The translations under genes were made by a program, and so were the position numbers. DNA of 64,000 bases from the NCBI GenBank assembly GCA_033085395.1, contig JANQBS010000044.1:62001-126000 (forward strand). Reading direction: 5' to 3'. Every line of letters begins with the position of its first letter. Within the stretch, counting starts at the first letter, position 1. Positions 42,702 to 55,986 of this stretch are shown here, one piece after another. The DNA comes from Xanthoparmelia taractica. Its lineage: Eukaryota; Ascomycota; Lecanoromycetes; Lecanorales; Parmeliaceae. The notes under the pieces were generated by a model. That model made no database searches. It saw only the letters and a program-made list of their open reading frames with translations, and was not told where the DNA came from.

Positions 42702-43434
42702 TCAATAGAAGTCTGACTGTTTGGCAAAACTCGATGCTGATTGGGAATTTTGTGGTTCTGTGTCGACGGTAGCCTCTTGTTCAGCGGCTTTCTCAGCATC
42801 ATCCACTTCAGCCTCCTGCTCATTTTGCGGTCGCTTTTCCTGCCGTCTGCCGTGCTTGGGTTGCCACAGCTGGCTTTCGTCTTCAAGGTGGCGCACCACT
42901 GGAATTTAGGCATGAGCTTCGCAGGGCCTTCAGGCATAGTTGGCGTAGCCACTTACCATCCCTCCATTCCTGCTCCTGCTCCTCGTCTCCAGTGCCCAAT
43001 GCCTTCTCAACGTCCACTTTCTCCCCTCGCTGCACTCTATCCAGAACATCCTTTAGCAATTTAATCTTCGCATCAGCCTTCCGACTAAAGGTCGAGTACT
43101 CGTTCCTCAGAGCGAGCATTTGGATAGCGTTTGACCCGATGAGGAGGAAGATCCATATGAAGAAGGTTGCGGGGTTCCATTCTCTTTTGCCCTGAGGCTT
43201 GGCTGGTACTCGCGAGGTTTCCCGATTCCGGAAAGCCTTTGGAATCATTGAGTGCCATACAGAGGGTTGGGCAACACGTGGTAGATTTTCTGTAGAGGTG
43301 GCATACGTTCGGCAGTAATGGACATGCGAGGCATTGACTGGTCGTAGCAAATGGAATGGTGGAGAATAAGGCAATGTCCTGGATAAAGGAGCCAGCCGCT
43401 GGCAATACAAGGTAGTAGACATCGTAGCCTTCAT
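42702..43434 (-). CDS. DUF5321-type mitochondrial membrane protein
   Basis: Exons 43434-42957 and 42898-42702, with a 58-nt intron, give 224 aa. The N-terminus is basic and Ser-rich, presequence-like. The conserved block VWHSMIPKAFRNRE is followed by KREWNPATFFIWIFLLIGSN then AIQMLALRNEYSTFSRKADA, one transmembrane helix and a coiled coil, then GEKVDVEKALGTGDEEQEQE. This matches the fungal DUF5321 family of single-pass mitochondrial proteins with unassigned role. The tail after the intron is charged and variable. Two ATGs at 43434 and 43422 are possible starts. Confidence 0.75.
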
Positions 43435-43668
43435 GAATATGGTACTCAAGATTGCTACTTTAGCTTTTTCGATGCTCTCCAGTCTTCAGCTCGGGACCGG
43501 GAATTAAGCGCGGAAATTTCCGAAAGCTTAATTGCCGCATTGTTTACTCGTTCTCAACATTTCACCAATACAGCTTCAACAACATTGCTATGCAGCATCT
43601 TGGAGTATGACTATGGCTAGCGAGCTGGGAAAGCACTGTCATTTGCTAGAATACATAGGGGCGGCTTT
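43435..43668. promoter_or_regulatory. Divergent promoter region, DUF5321 gene and separase
   Basis: Only 234 bp separate the two start codons, so both promoters must lie here. No specific element was identified. Confidence 0.5.
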
Positions 43669-46600
43669 ATGATGACTCGAAGAGAGCTGCCAGCACGGGC
43701 AGCAAACATTCAACGTGCAGTAGCTTCAACAACATCATGTACTTCTGCAACAGTAGAATCGTTGCGCTCCTTCCTTGCGCCTACTTTGAGCCCTATTCTC
43801 CAGCAAAGCAAACCGTCCACCAAGGCTCTGCCATCAAAAGTGAAAGGATCCTCGGCTCGAGCAGCGAAAGCTACCGCCCGGAAACGGCCTGCAGTCACTA
43901 TTCTCGAGGTTCCGGGAGAACAAGGTGGTCTGATACAATCACAGGATAAGTCAATTCTTGCAACCCAAGTTGTAAATGCGACTTTAAAATCCCTCACCGA
44001 TGCCATCAAGGATCTTCCAGCCAGAAAGGTTGCTCAGGCGAAAGGGAAAATACTTGCAAGATCTTCGTCGAGCTCTTCCTTCTCCAATGGACTCGAGTCG
44101 CAAAGCCAGACACCTTTACAGCCACTATGTGTCAATCGATTGGCCAGTTCGCCAGGCAAACAGAATCGTCCTCGACGCTCATCGTCCACATTTTCAATCA
44201 AACAAACGATGGACGGACTGAGAGCTCAGGCTGAATGCGCGCGTATTGCATTTGCTACCCTTCGCTCTCTTCAATGCCAGAAAGAATTCTCAACTGCGCT
44301 GCCTTACTTGCAATTGGAAAGTGGTATGTCTGCCTTAATTGGCAAATTGTTAGCAGTGGGTTTTGACGACATTGCTTTGCGAGAACTGCGGATCCTCAAG
44401 AGACGGCTTGAAGCTTCGAAGGTTACGTCACCTCGTCAGGGCACTGCTGCTTCAGCGGACATCTGCAAAGACGAAGAAAAATCTGATCCCAAGACCGAGA
44501 CGCTAGGTGATATGCTGAGATTCCGGAATATCAGTGCCAGAGGACAGCTGTTATCTTTAATTATCACCACGCAGTTACAATTCTTGAAGATTCTCGCATC
44601 AAGAAGAGACCCTTCCGCTACAGAAACAGCCCTCCGGCACTTGAAATTCAGTGTACCACATTCTCCAGCGAACCTAATCCGGCAGCAACGCGGATCGGAT
44701 GTGCCTGGGTCCGAAGAAAAAGTTGCCCGACAATTAGAGTCTCTTGCCCAAGCACTTATAGCATTGTGCCCCACTAACTCTGCAGAAGATGATACGCCGC
44801 GTGCGCCTGCAAGCAGTATATCTCCAGATATCACGTTTCAGATCCAAGTCCTGGCCTTGCAGGTACGTGCAACATGGTGGCAGATCTCGGGTCACCAAAG
44901 CGACATTGCCAGAGAGATTGTCGGCCCTTTTGCTCGATGCTTAACCATTCTCAACGGTCGCTCGAAATCGACCAAAGCAGAGAAGTACGAAATTGCAAAC
45001 AACGCCTTCGAGACCATCAAAGATTGTATTGAGAGGGTGAAGGGATTTCGGGAGGAAGTCCTGCGTTCGACCTATCAGCTGTTGGCAGAATTCGCCCAAG
45101 AGACTTCACAACATTCCAAAGCTATTCGCTGGGTCAGAAAAGCAAGGGAATGCGCCCCCGAGAGCGCGTTCTCACGAGCGCAATTATGCAACCTAAAATG
45201 TCGATTGACCAGCCTTGAACTCCAATCGCCGGACTCTGACCCTAGCGATAAGCTCATTATCATGTTGAGAGATGCTGCCCAGAGTCTTGAAGGCGACTTG
45301 CAAGGTGAATCCGCAGAGTTGGATGAACTCCTATTAGCGGTTGCTAGTCTTAGAAGAGCCGCATATTCTGTCTTCCAGGGCAGTCACAGGTCATCGACAA
45401 CCAAAGAAAAAACGGCTCAACCCGCGCTCGTCTATGAATGTCGAACTATTGTGTTGTTATGTGCCAGATTCTTAATCCGTTATATCGGTAGTGGTAACAG
45501 CCGAGAAGGGAACGAGAAGACGGCAGTGCGCCGTGATCAGCGAACGAGAATGGCAGCACGATTTACGATCCCAACTATCGAATCAGTTGCCGCAATGGCT
45601 CGGCTCTCTGCTGACTCGGAAGCCGAAATCTGGAATCCACTAGAGATAGGCCTTCAAGATTGCTTTAGACTTGCTTCGAGCATCGCAGATTCTAGTACGA
45701 ACGAAGACCGGGCTGCAAGCGAGGAGAATCGCGCTTCGTCTCTCTTCTTACCAATCTCTAACGTCTACTGGTATCGTTACCAGCATCTGAAGCGGGGGCC
45801 ACCGGACTGCAAATCCTGCAGGAAATATCTCTTACTGTCAATCGAAGTTATCCGAAATCGTCCATTGTGCGAAAAACTTGCAGGATCTCTGCCTTTGAAG
45901 CTCGAAAAGTTTGGACAACTCTGCGAAGACACGCGAGACTACGAAAAAGCAGCGGACTCATACGAAGAAGCTCTTCACATTGAGCTTGACTCCGGTCTCC
46001 TCCGTACAGCCTCGGAAGCTGCGGCTATCCAGTCAATACCAAATATGCTTGAGCCAGAGAGCCAACTGCTGCCTCTTTCTCGAAAGCTATCCGCGTATCT
46101 CAGGGCGGCCTTGAAAGCTAGGGATCAAGGATCTCGACGACAGGCGTTTTACGACGTGGACGGGCTTTCTGCGAGTGAGCGCGGCATCCTGCTTGAACGA
46201 CAACTCGTATCTCTTATGTCAATTCTGAGTGTTCAAAGCCCTACACCTACAATTAATAGCACATTGAACGACATTGGCGTGTCTTTGCTATCGATTTACG
46301 AGCACAACAAATTCCCCGTGCGGCGTCTCAGGGTTGTTGTTCGTTTGCTTCGTTCACTTCTGATTGCTCCTGGAGCACTCGGAAATAATCTTGTAGATCA
46401 GTTGCTCGAGGAACCTGGTAACCCCTCAATTGGTGCTCATTTCGATATGGGTCTGTTGAGCTGCTTACCGCACCTCCTGTCATGCCGATGCCTTCTCATG
46501 ACTATACGCCAGAGGACCCCGAACATCAAGGACCTAGAGTCAGTCCTTACCTTGTGGTCAAAGTTGGTCCAAGGAAACGTCGACTGGAGTTCGCTCCAAA

Positions 46601-49600
46601 CACAGATATATGATGTTGCAGACTGGATGATACAACTTGAGATGTTGGGCGAGTACCTGGAAATGCAGGGACTAGAATTATACAGAGTATCAGCCCTGAA
46701 TATTGCCGTCGTAGTGCACGAAGCTGCAATACCGGTGCAATGCTCAGCCTTAGTCACAAAACTTTGTGAACTGGGCTTACAACACGTGAGACTTGGATAT
46801 TCTGGACTTGCTTGCTCTGTCCTTCACAGAGCGCAACGGTATATTGAAGCCTCAGAGTTACTCGGTAGGGTCAAGCTGAAATGGCATCTATCATACGCTG
46901 AGTACGCGCTTGCTAATGGAAGTTTGAAGATATGGTGAGCATCGCTGTGCCCCACATTTGAGTCCTACTAAACTTAAGCAGCAAGGAGAGTCTGATGCGA
47001 GCCCAAGAGGTGTATAATGGTGATGCCTGTACCAATAAACCCGAAAAAATGAGGTCCAAAGATTGGAGCGACCTCTCGCAAACGATTGCTGATGCATACT
47101 ATGTTCATTCATTATTAGCGGCTGCAGAAGGTCAACCATTGAAGGCGCTCTTCTTCGCCCGATTATGCGTGAAAAACTGTCACCGATCATGGGCGATCCT
47201 AGAGCGGAGTCAGAACAGGGTCGACGGAGCAGTACGGAAGGGTCCAACTGGAAGCGAAAATGACCCTCTGATAGATGGCATATCGGAGTTGTCGATATCT
47301 GCTTCTGCTGAATGTTCATCAACGCACCATTCGATACTTTCCGGTGTTGCATTCTGGACCCTGGTTCCTCGATTAGTCCGCGGCCTCATTCACCTCTCCT
47401 TACTTTTCTCCTCTAACGGCCTTTATCCCGAAGTGCGATATTACCTCCAGCAAGGGCAGAAGATTGCAAAAGCCGCTGAGGCTGTGTCTCTCAGCGGTCA
47501 GACCACCGCCCTCTTTGGGAATTATGTGATCCGCAGTGGAGATGTTGATGAAGGTCTGTTGCTAGTGCAGCAAGCAGAAAGTTTAGTCTCTGGGCTTCCA
47601 CGCGATCGACATTATGCGTCCTTGCAACTCTTCTTAGCTACTTATTATACAAGAAAAGGCGAACTGAGAGCTGGAGAGTTTGCCATTGGTGTCGCAGAAT
47701 CGACAATTCAGAACCTGGTGGCGAAAAACTTCGTAGACAGCTTAGTTCAGAGACGCTCAACAGCAGCAAGTCTCGAGATCGATATTAGTGCGTTGACAAT
47801 ACAAGAGGCTACACCAGCACAAACGCTTCAAGGCAGACACCGGCAGGCTAGCTCAAAGGAGCCGCAAAGCAAAACAGTCGCACAGCGTGAGTCTTCAAAA
47901 CCATCACCGGAGGAGGCTCCTGCCGCTGAGGTGTTCGCTTTGCACCGAATGAGAGCCGAAATTATTCGAGGGCGCATATACGCAAAGATGTCCGAAGGTG
48001 GTCTCGATGCTGCCGCTTCGCTGCTGAGTGAGGCGAATGCTCACAATCGTGACCAGCAGGACCTGGCGTTGGAAGCTTTACTTGCATCAAGAGTACGCTT
48101 TCGCCAAGGCCTCGAGCACTTCGTTAACGACCCTGTTTTCTGCGTGATACCCGAGTCTATCATCTCTTGTCCAGCAATCAAAGCCTGTCCTAGTGACAGA
48201 CAGGACAAGCAGAAGAAACCCAGTAGCCCTCCAAAGAGCAGAAGCGTTACATCTTCAAAAAGTGCCTCAGGCAAAGCGATGGCGAAAAAGGTCAAACCCA
48301 GAAGCTTGTCACTAGCCAAGGATCAGACTAAATTCCTTCGCCTTGCGCAAGATGAGATCAGTAAAGTCTTCAAATCAGCAACTACCTTCTCTTCTACAGC
48401 AGTTGTACATGAAGTATCTGATGTGCTTGGGAAGATACTCATGGTACTATCTGCTGTTTCGTCAGCATATTCAAGGACTTTTGTTTCACCTGGAGTTTTG
48501 TCCTACTTTTTAGGTCAGTCCACAAAAGTAGGAAGACAGAGAGTTACAGACTGACTAGAGTTCACAGAAGTGAGTAGGATGCTTTCGATGACAAGGGAAT
48601 CTTTGGCTATTCAAGTGGAATGTAAGTTGCCTAATGGGAAAGATGCGTTCGATTGGCCCAAGGAAGATAGTATTGAAAGTCAAGGAATTTCCCAGACTCA
48701 TGATGAACTCGATCTTTCTACCTTCCAAGCGGAATATATCGACATCATACCCCAGGAATGGAATGTTGTATCCATGACCTTGAGTCATGAACGGGATGAG
48801 ATCCTTGTTTCCAGAATACGCTCAGGTCAGACACCGTTCATCCTAAGGCTTCCGCTAAATCGGCACAATGCTTTAGACCAAGATGAGGAGACCTTCGGAT
48901 ATGATCAAGGAAGAGCGGAATTGCAAGATCTTATCAATCTTGCGAACAGTTCTGCCCATAGTGCACAAGAATTTTCTCACAAAGGAGCCAAGACCGAATG
49001 GTGGGAGAGAAGGGCTACACTTGATGCCAGGTTGAAGGATCTACTTACCAACATGGAAACCATTTGGCTCGGAGGATTCAAAGCTATACTCTCACAAACG
49101 GCACACAGCCCAGCTCTCTTGTCACGCTTTCAGCAGTCATTTCAGAACATTTTGGATAAGCATCTACCATCTCGGCAAAAGATAGGACGGGGCGGCCAGT
49201 CAAGTCGCGTGGCGTTAGATCCACGCGTGCTCGAACTTTTTGTTGGCCTCGGAAATCCGAGCGACTCCAGTGACTTGGATGAGCCTTTGATGGATCTCCT
49301 GTACTTCGTGGTCGATATCCTGCAGTTCAATGGCGAACGTAACGCTTATGACGAGATTGATTTCGACTCAGTCAGTGAATCCCCTTCTCTAGACATTAGA
49401 CTTGAGCTGCATATGCTGATTTCACCTAGATTGTGATCGATATCATTGACGCCCTTCGGCACTATCACGAAGCCGTTAAAAATGAGGCTGGCAATGAGTC
49501 GGAAAAGCATACTATACTCATTCTGGACAAGCGGCTCCATTGCTTCCCGTGGGAATCGATGCCATACATCAAAGATCACGCTGTGTCCCGACTGCCTTCC

Positions 49601-50308
49601 CTCGGATGCTTAAGGGATAGAGTATTACAACGGAGGCGGCATCCAGCAAGTATCGCTGGTCGGTTATACGCCAGTAGAGACAAGGGAGCATCTATACTGA
49701 ACCCAGGAGGTGATCTAACAGGGACTCAAGCTAAGTTTGAGGCACCATTGCAGGGGCTTTCCGGCTGGGAATGCATTGTTGAGCGAGAGCCTACCGAAAC
49801 CGAAATGAAGACTTGCTTGGAGAGCAACGACATCTTCCTGTACTTTGGACATGGCAGCGGCGGGCAGTACATACGATCTAGGACGATTAGGAGACTCGAC
49901 AAGTGTGCTGTAGCTCTGTTGATGGGCTGTAGCAGTGGGGCGCTGACCGAAGCCGGGGAGTTCGAGCCCTACGGCACGCCGATGAACTACATGCATGCTG
50001 GCTGTCCTGCGATGCTAGCAACGCTTTGGGATGTGACGGACAAAGACATCGACCGTTTCTCTGATACCGTTTTAGAGAAGTGGGGACTTTTCGAGGGTCG
50101 TCAGGCCCTTGTATCGAGCAGTCCAGTGAAGAAAGGAGCGAAGCAGAAGGGCAAGGGCAGAGCCAGGAATATGGAGACGGTGGAGAAAGATGAGCGCAAA
50201 GCAATGTCCTTGGACCAGGCCGTCGCGCAAGGTCGGGATTCTTGCATATTGAGGTATCTAAATGGCGCCGCACCTGTCGTGTATGGTGTACCTGTATATC
50301 TTTGCTGA
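43669..50308 (+). CDS. ESP1: Separase (cohesin-cleaving cysteine protease)
   Basis: Exons 43669-46934, 46982-48513, 48568-49370 and 49430-50308 join in phase to about 2159 aa, the usual size for fungal separase. Most of the protein is the alpha-solenoid (TPR-like) region. The C-terminal caspase-like protease carries ILDKRLHCFPWESMPY, the catalytic His in IFLYFGHGSGGQYI and the catalytic Cys in VALLMGCSSGALTE, followed by CPAMLATLWDVTDKDIDRFS. Separase cleaves cohesin subunit Scc1/Mcd1 at anaphase once securin is destroyed. The orthologue in Aspergillus is BimB. All three introns (47, 54 and 59 nt) restore the frame. A Lys/Ser-rich linker around 48220-48310 may hold regulatory sites. Confidence 0.92.
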
Positions 50309-50601
50309 TCAGCGCGATTGGGTAGAGAGCATTGGGTGGGAATCATCATCAGCATTGGGCTACCTGAAGAGGTCATTGGGCATAATTTCAGAAGCACGCA
50401 GTGGGTACTTATAGTTACTAAGCTTCTAATTTATTGTTTTCACTTTTCATTGATCGAGCAAGGTAGCATCTTGTGGGTATCACAGTCTGTTTCATGGAGT
50501 TTCTCAAAGGACTGGTATCCCCGCAATCTCCACCCGACGACGTCACACCTTCCCTCAAAATACTGTCTTAAGTTGATCATCCTTCCTCATTCACACCAAC
50601 A

Positions 50602-51810
50602 ATGTCTGTACAAACCAAGGCAACAATCGCATCATTCGGAGGCAAGCTCCTCAAACTATCCCACAATGCCTCCTCCACCAATTGCGACATGGCCTTCAAT
50701 CTCTACCTTCCCCCTCAAACCACCACAAACCCCCTCCACAAAGTCCCCCTCTTAATATACCTGGCCGGTTTGACATGCACGGGTGACAATGGGGCAGAAA
50801 AAGGTTTCTTCCAGCATGCAGCGAGCGAAAAGGGTATCGCCGTGCTCTACCCGGACACGAGCCCAAGTATGGCGCCCGCTCATCATCCTTTATTCGATCT
50901 GAGACGATACCTAATGGGATTCCAGGAGGTCTAAACATCCAAGGCCAAGACGACTCCTATGACTTTGGAAGCGGTGCTGGCTTCTACGTCGACGCGACGA
51001 AAGCGCCCTGGGACAAGGGCTACAAAATGTACAGCTACATCACGTCGGAACTGCCCAAGACCGTCTTCGACAACTTTAAGCAGGTGGATCCAGAGCGCGT
51101 TAGTATTTTCGGCCATAGCATGGGCGGGCATGGCGCTTTGACTCTGGTGGGCACTCCTTCCCTCCCTCTTCCTTCCCTTCCCCTCCCTTTTCTTCTGCGC
51201 ACGAATGACCGCCCATTGCATTGCATCGTATCGCATCGCTGACCGCCCGTCCGCACGTGCACAAAGTTCCTCAAGAACCCCGGCAAATACAAGTCCGTGT
51301 CCGCGTTTGCGCCCATCGCCAACCCGAGCAAGTGCCCCTGGGGCCAAAAGGCGTTCGGCGGCTACTTCGGCGAGGAGGACAAGGCGAAATGGGCGGAGCA
51401 CGATGCGACGGAGCTGGTGAAGAAGTGGTCGGGGGAGCCGTTGGATGTTCTTATTGATGTGGTGTGTTGGGTCCTCTTTTTTTTTTTTCTTCTCTTCTTT
51501 CTCTTATTTCCGCCGGGCAAGCAAGCAAGCAAGCAAGCACCACGCAGCGAAGTGTTCCTGACTATCTCTCTATCTATCCATCCATCTACCACAATCCTTT
51601 TCAACTACTGAAGTTTCTAAAAAAAAACAGGGCACAAACGACAACTTCTACCACCAAGGCCAACTGCTCCCCGAGAACTTTATCGCAGCAGCCAAGGACA
51701 AAGGCAACGTGAAGGTGCGGTGGCAGGACGGCTACGACCACAGCTACTTCACCATGGCCACCTTTGCGGACGACCACGTCGCGCACGCGGCGAGGTATCT
51801 TTTGGCGTAA
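50602..51810 (+). CDS. S-formylglutathione hydrolase
   Basis: Exons 50602-50866, 50926-51146, 51267-51461 and 51631-51810 give 286 aa. Motifs: IYLAGLTCTGDNGAEKGFFQ, LYPDTSPRGLNIQGQDDSYD, FGHSMGGHGALTL (nucleophile Ser), KCPWGQKAFGGYFG, LIDVGTNDNFYHQGQLLPEN (catalytic Asp) and DGYDHSYFTMATF (catalytic His). This is the esterase D family, which hydrolyses S-formylglutathione to formate and glutathione in formaldehyde detoxification. Intron 3 (169 nt) is longer than the others and contains T-rich and tetranucleotide repeat tracts. Confidence 0.93.
51518..51539. repeat. (AAGC)5 microsatellite inside an intron
   Basis: CAAGCAAGCAAGCAAGCAAG is visible in intron 3 of the S-formylglutathione hydrolase gene, followed by CTAT/CATC-type tracts. 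Confidence 0.85.
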
Positions 51811-52565
51811 GTATTTTAATTTTATTTTTTGGCAGTGGGGGGGGCGGGAGGGATGGATGTCGGGATGTGAGATGTGAGATGTGAGATGTGTGGGCTGAGG
51901 TTTTTTGTATATACAGTAGGAGGGGCATGAAGTTATGAGTTGGTAAAAGTTAGGTGGCGAAGGTCGGGTAGTAAATACGGGCCCTATTTCGAATGAGCGA
52001 TGCACATCTTCCGTTTACTTCGTCTCGTCTTCTGTGATTTGGTAGAATTTGGTAAAGGTGTATGCAGCTTGCTCCAAGTCGGAAGCTCTACGCAAGACAT
52101 TGCATTTGCCAATCTCTATTTCCGTCATTTGTGCATCCAGGCATGGCAACCTGAGGATTTTTTGGCCATTCTATACGCGATTCTATACGCGTTGGTGTTC
52201 ACATCGACGAAAATGAGCAGCTTAGATACTGGTCATCCTCCGACTGGCTTGGTTGCTAAAACTTGGATTGGCAACTCGCGTGGTTTCCGCACAAAATTGA
52301 CCAAGTGAGAGGGTCTATTTTCAAGCCCGGAGGATTCTGAACACAGTCATATTTGCAGGACCTCCAAGGTCCCCATCTAGGTATACTCTCGGTTGAGCAG
52401 GTGCTTGTGCAGTCTCAACTCAATCATACTCCAGCCTAAATCATCACGCTGTGGCGGCACCCATCAATAATACGCTCGTGATGCGCCCCAAAATGCCTAT
52501 CATTTCGCACCGATTTCATCCATGCATTTCGCTCTGCTAGTCTATCGCAATATACTGATGCCATG
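51811..52565. other. Convergent intergenic ~0.75 kb
   Basis: Between the convergent S-formylglutathione hydrolase and NPL4 genes. Apart from the short tandem repeat, no signal was recognised. Confidence 0.4.
51864..51890. repeat. GATGTGA heptanucleotide tandem repeat
   Basis: About four direct copies of GATGTGA just downstream of the S-formylglutathione hydrolase stop codon. Confidence 0.85.
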
Positions 52566-54691
52566 CTATCTCAGGCTAGCTCCCTTAAACCTCTTAGCAA
52601 GCTGTTCGCCATCGGTACCTAACCCATAACCAAGACTCGGTTCGCGAGAAGAAGGTGAAGGACGCTTGGGGGGACGCTCACCGCTTTCCCGTAGTATTTC
52701 TAGCAACGTGGCCCAGCCGGGTGTTTCCAGGAGCTGGAACCCATCCGCGAGGTCGTGTGTACGAGCTACGCGGCAGAGCAGCGCCTCTTCTTCCTAGCAG
52801 GGGAAATCAAGGTTAGCGAAGCCCAGAGTCAGTAAGTGGACAAGAAGAGAAGTGGCTACCTTGCTGAGGATACCCATGCCGTGAAGGAAGCACAGCAGAT
52901 GGAAATCAGAGACGGCCTTTATGCCCTTTTGGCCATCGATGCTACTCCCGCTTACGCCGAGCTGTTTCGCTACTGCTTTCCATTCCTGGCTTTGACCGAT
53001 CGCTTCCCGGTTTTCGATTGCAAAATTCGAGCTGTTGAACATCTGGGAGGATTCAGTGGGAAAGCCATGAGTGAGAGTGACGAGCAGATATTCGACTGGG
53101 AAGCTAGGCTTTGCGTTTTCTTGTACGCTTGCTCCATACTCGTTAATGCGTCGATAAAAGACTTCAGGGATGTAGCGCGTGCGGCTGGTGGAGCCATCGT
53201 CCTCCTCTTCACTGCGGACGATCATTACCGAGGGATCTGCTGAAGGCTCGACAATATCGGCCCTGATCATCTCGACGGCAGAATTTGAAACCTGGAACGC
53301 TGTGATGGCGATACCTCCGTCTTCGTCTCCGCTCAAGACGCAGGTAACAAAATTCGAGCCAAATCTACCACTGTCGCTCCATTTTGTAGGCTTCGGGTTT
53401 GCAGCCTGTAACCGTGCTGCGAAGGCGATTTCCAGCGATGATAAATAGTAAGAATCGATGTGCCGCTTGCAAACCACGGTACCGTCTCCAGCTCCAGCAT
53501 CAATCAGATCTGTAAATATAACCCCAACTTTTTGCAACCCGCATAATCGCGCGACCTCATCCACATCCTTTTCGTTTTCCCACTCGTTCAGCGAGCATCC
53601 ATCTGGTTCATCAATCTGTGGCGGCTCGTAGATGGCTTCAACGACGGCTTTGATGCCAAGCGGCACTTCATTATATTCTTCGTAATGACCGTAGAGAAAG
53701 CCCACTCTTTGTGAACCTGAGGATCTCCAGAAGTCAAGCAATGAATTGATGAGCGAGGGTGACGCAAATTCAACATGATCCACCATCCGATAAGGCTGGG
53801 TCTGCAAAGTGATGGCGCTTGGCTGACATTTGGTACAAATCCCTTCGGGCCATTGAGGGTGCCCCGACGGACAGTCCCGCTTTACTCGGTAGAATGGTTC
53901 GCTCAATGGCGGCATGTAAGACGACTTGAGTTCAGGCTTGTTCGTCGCGGAGTTGATCTTTCGGAGGTAAGAGTGGAACGAAAGATGCTTGATTTTTCTC
54001 TCTTCGAGGTATTGTGGCGCGTAAGGCTCAAGTGGCATGCAATAATCGCACATCCCTTTTGGACCGTGTCTGCACATTTTTTCGTCTCGCCTCCGTGGTA
54101 TCTTGCCATCTTGCTTGTCCAGTCGGTTGTCCAACTCTGACTGCTGTACTACTTCCCAAGGACTCTTGATGGTAGCTGTTGGAGACGTTTGAGGTGCGGG
54201 AGCAATGGGCATATCCTCGGTTGGTTGAATGGGTAAACCGTTTAAGCGGTTTGATGAGTTGTGCGGTTGTGACGGAGTTGTCTCAGAAATTGTAGAGTGT
54301 CCATTCATAGGAGGCTGTTCGCTGTACTTCAAAAAGAGCTTATCTCCATGTCTAGATAGAAGCTGGTCAGGACTGGTTGACACGGTATTGATCAATTACT
54401 GTATACCTGAGGCCCACTTTTGCAATAGGAACGCCGTTTAGAGAGCTCAATAATCTATCTTCGCCACCAAAAGGCTTGTTCGAGAGTACGACGGACCGGG
54501 AGTCGACGTTTTTGGGCAGGTTATCGAGAATCTAGTGAACTAGAATGAGTCTTGCTTCTGTATGAAAGAATACCTAGGAGAATAACCACCTTAGAAAGTA
54601 GGGAGGGAAAGTGATCTGTTGGATCAACAGTCAATCTGAACTGCCCGTTCTTACTCTCGAACCGCAGGAGGATGGAGCTTGAAGGCGGCAT
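52566..54691 (-). CDS. NPL4: Npl4, Cdc48 cofactor in ubiquitin-dependent extraction
   Basis: Exons 54691-54590, 54531-54407, 54351-52860 and 52793-52566 give 648 aa. The N-terminal ubiquitin-like part is ILLRFESKNGQFRLTVDP and DNLPKNVDS. The zinc-finger module follows (MCRHGPKGMCDYCMPLEPY; KRDCPSGHPQWPEGICTKCQ). The MPN domain shows HVEFASPSLINSLLDFWRSS, QRVGFLYGHYEEYNEVPLGI and KVGVIFTDLIDAGAGDGTV. The C-terminal exon, LLCRVARTHDLADGFQLLE then TPGWATLLEILRESGERPP, is conserved and is lost if the last intron is not spliced. With Ufd1, Npl4 recruits Cdc48/p97 to ubiquitinated substrates in ER-associated degradation. Confidence 0.93.
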
Positions 54692-55140
54692 AGTGACAGT
54701 AGAATTCAGTACATGCAAGGCTTTTATCACGAACTTAAACTTTTAGCTGAGATCCAGGTAAAAAGATGGTGCAGAAGCATTGTGAGAAAGTTGTGCTCTA
54801 GATTCGGCGTGTTGAACGACAACCTCGAGAGCTTTATGACATATCGGCGACGGCTAATATTCGGGCCGGTCGTGCGGCTTCTCGAAAGTCGAGAAAGTGA
54901 ATTATTGGCGAGGTGTTCTTTGTGAAGATGTCAGACGCGACACTTTTTATTCTGCTTAACATATTTCCCAAGTACCCGTACTTGTACCTCAGGGCTAGAA
55001 CTATCCGTGGCATCTACCTGAAACCTTGATGAAGAGCGAGGTGCCTTGAACAGGCTTGTCTACTGAAGGGACTCGAAGAGAGGGCTGAAGAGCCGCCATC
55101 TGCCCCATTGGAAAAGGTGCTTCGGCGCGGGAAGTGAGCT
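54692..55140. promoter_or_regulatory. Divergent promoter region, NPL4 and SEC66
   Basis: 449 bp between divergent starts. Contains a run CCCGTACTTGTACCTCAGGG near 54974. No known element was identified. Confidence 0.45.
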
Positions 55141-55986
55141 ATGGTGGACCTGGTTGGGCTTGCAATTCCTTTTGCGTATCTGGGTCTACTGGTTGGATCT
55201 TTAGCGACATTTTCCTCACTTTACAGAAAACGGAAAGCAGGTAGGTTCTCATTACGGCCGTGTTCCGAGTAGCAATACAGAGAGCTTAAAGAACCGCAGC
55301 AAAGTCAGCATCGTTAGAACCATGGTTTGATCCTCACGTCCAGCGGAACATCTACCTCTCTCTTCTCCATCTCAAACCTCAACCAGGCCAAGACAAAGCC
55401 ACACCGGTACCCGATAGTATATTGAAAGCCGCATTACTTCAACGCGCTGCGGAAGACATTCGAAGAATACTTTCAATAAGGACGGCCAAACAGCCGCTAA
55501 ATCAGCTTCTGCAAAGGGGCAGTGTTGGGGATGATCTGTGGCAGAGATTTTTGAGGGCGGAGAAAGAGATGGAAGCGGAGGTGAGAGACGTTGTGGAGGA
55601 GGTGAGAACACCTCTCTGGTGTGATGGTCTAAACCTAATGAACATGCTAGGCAAACGCTCTCGCTACGAATTGGGGTCAAACTATCTTCCAAAGTGCCAA
55701 CGAGATGGTCCACAATGCAAATATACGTGAGCGTGTGGCCGAATTGCAGGCCAAGGGCAGAGCAGACCGTGAATGGTGGGATAAAGAAAGAGAAAGCATA
55801 TCAACAAAGTTCATGCAAGAGCTGGATAACGAAGTGCCTGCAGAGAGTTCCAAACCTACATCAACAGGAGCTGGTACCAGCGACGAAGAGGCGGTTCTGG
55901 TAGAGGCAGGAGGGCCCGCGGCGGGAGCTTCTGCAGCAGCAGGGTCGAAAGGCGGCACGGTGAAGAAGCGGAAGGGAAAGAAATAG
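55141..55986 (+). CDS. SEC66: Sec66 (Sec71), ER translocation complex subunit
   Basis: Exons 55141-55240, 55300-55601 and 55651-55986 give 245 aa. A luminal/transmembrane N-terminus (VGLAIPFAYLGLLVGSLATF) is followed by KRKAAKSASLEPWFDPHVQR, NIYLSLLHLKP, KAALLQRAAEDIRRILSIRT and ANALATNWGQTIFQSANEMV, then IRERVAELQAKGRADREWWD and a Lys-rich tail. This matches Sec66, which with Sec62/63/72 supports post-translational import through Sec61. The first exon ends directly after the single helix. Confidence 0.9.

Noticed and set aside
52794..52859. Apparent C-terminus of Npl4 ending in NLDFPC
   Set aside because: It is a retained intron; the downstream exon encodes the conserved Npl4 C-terminus.
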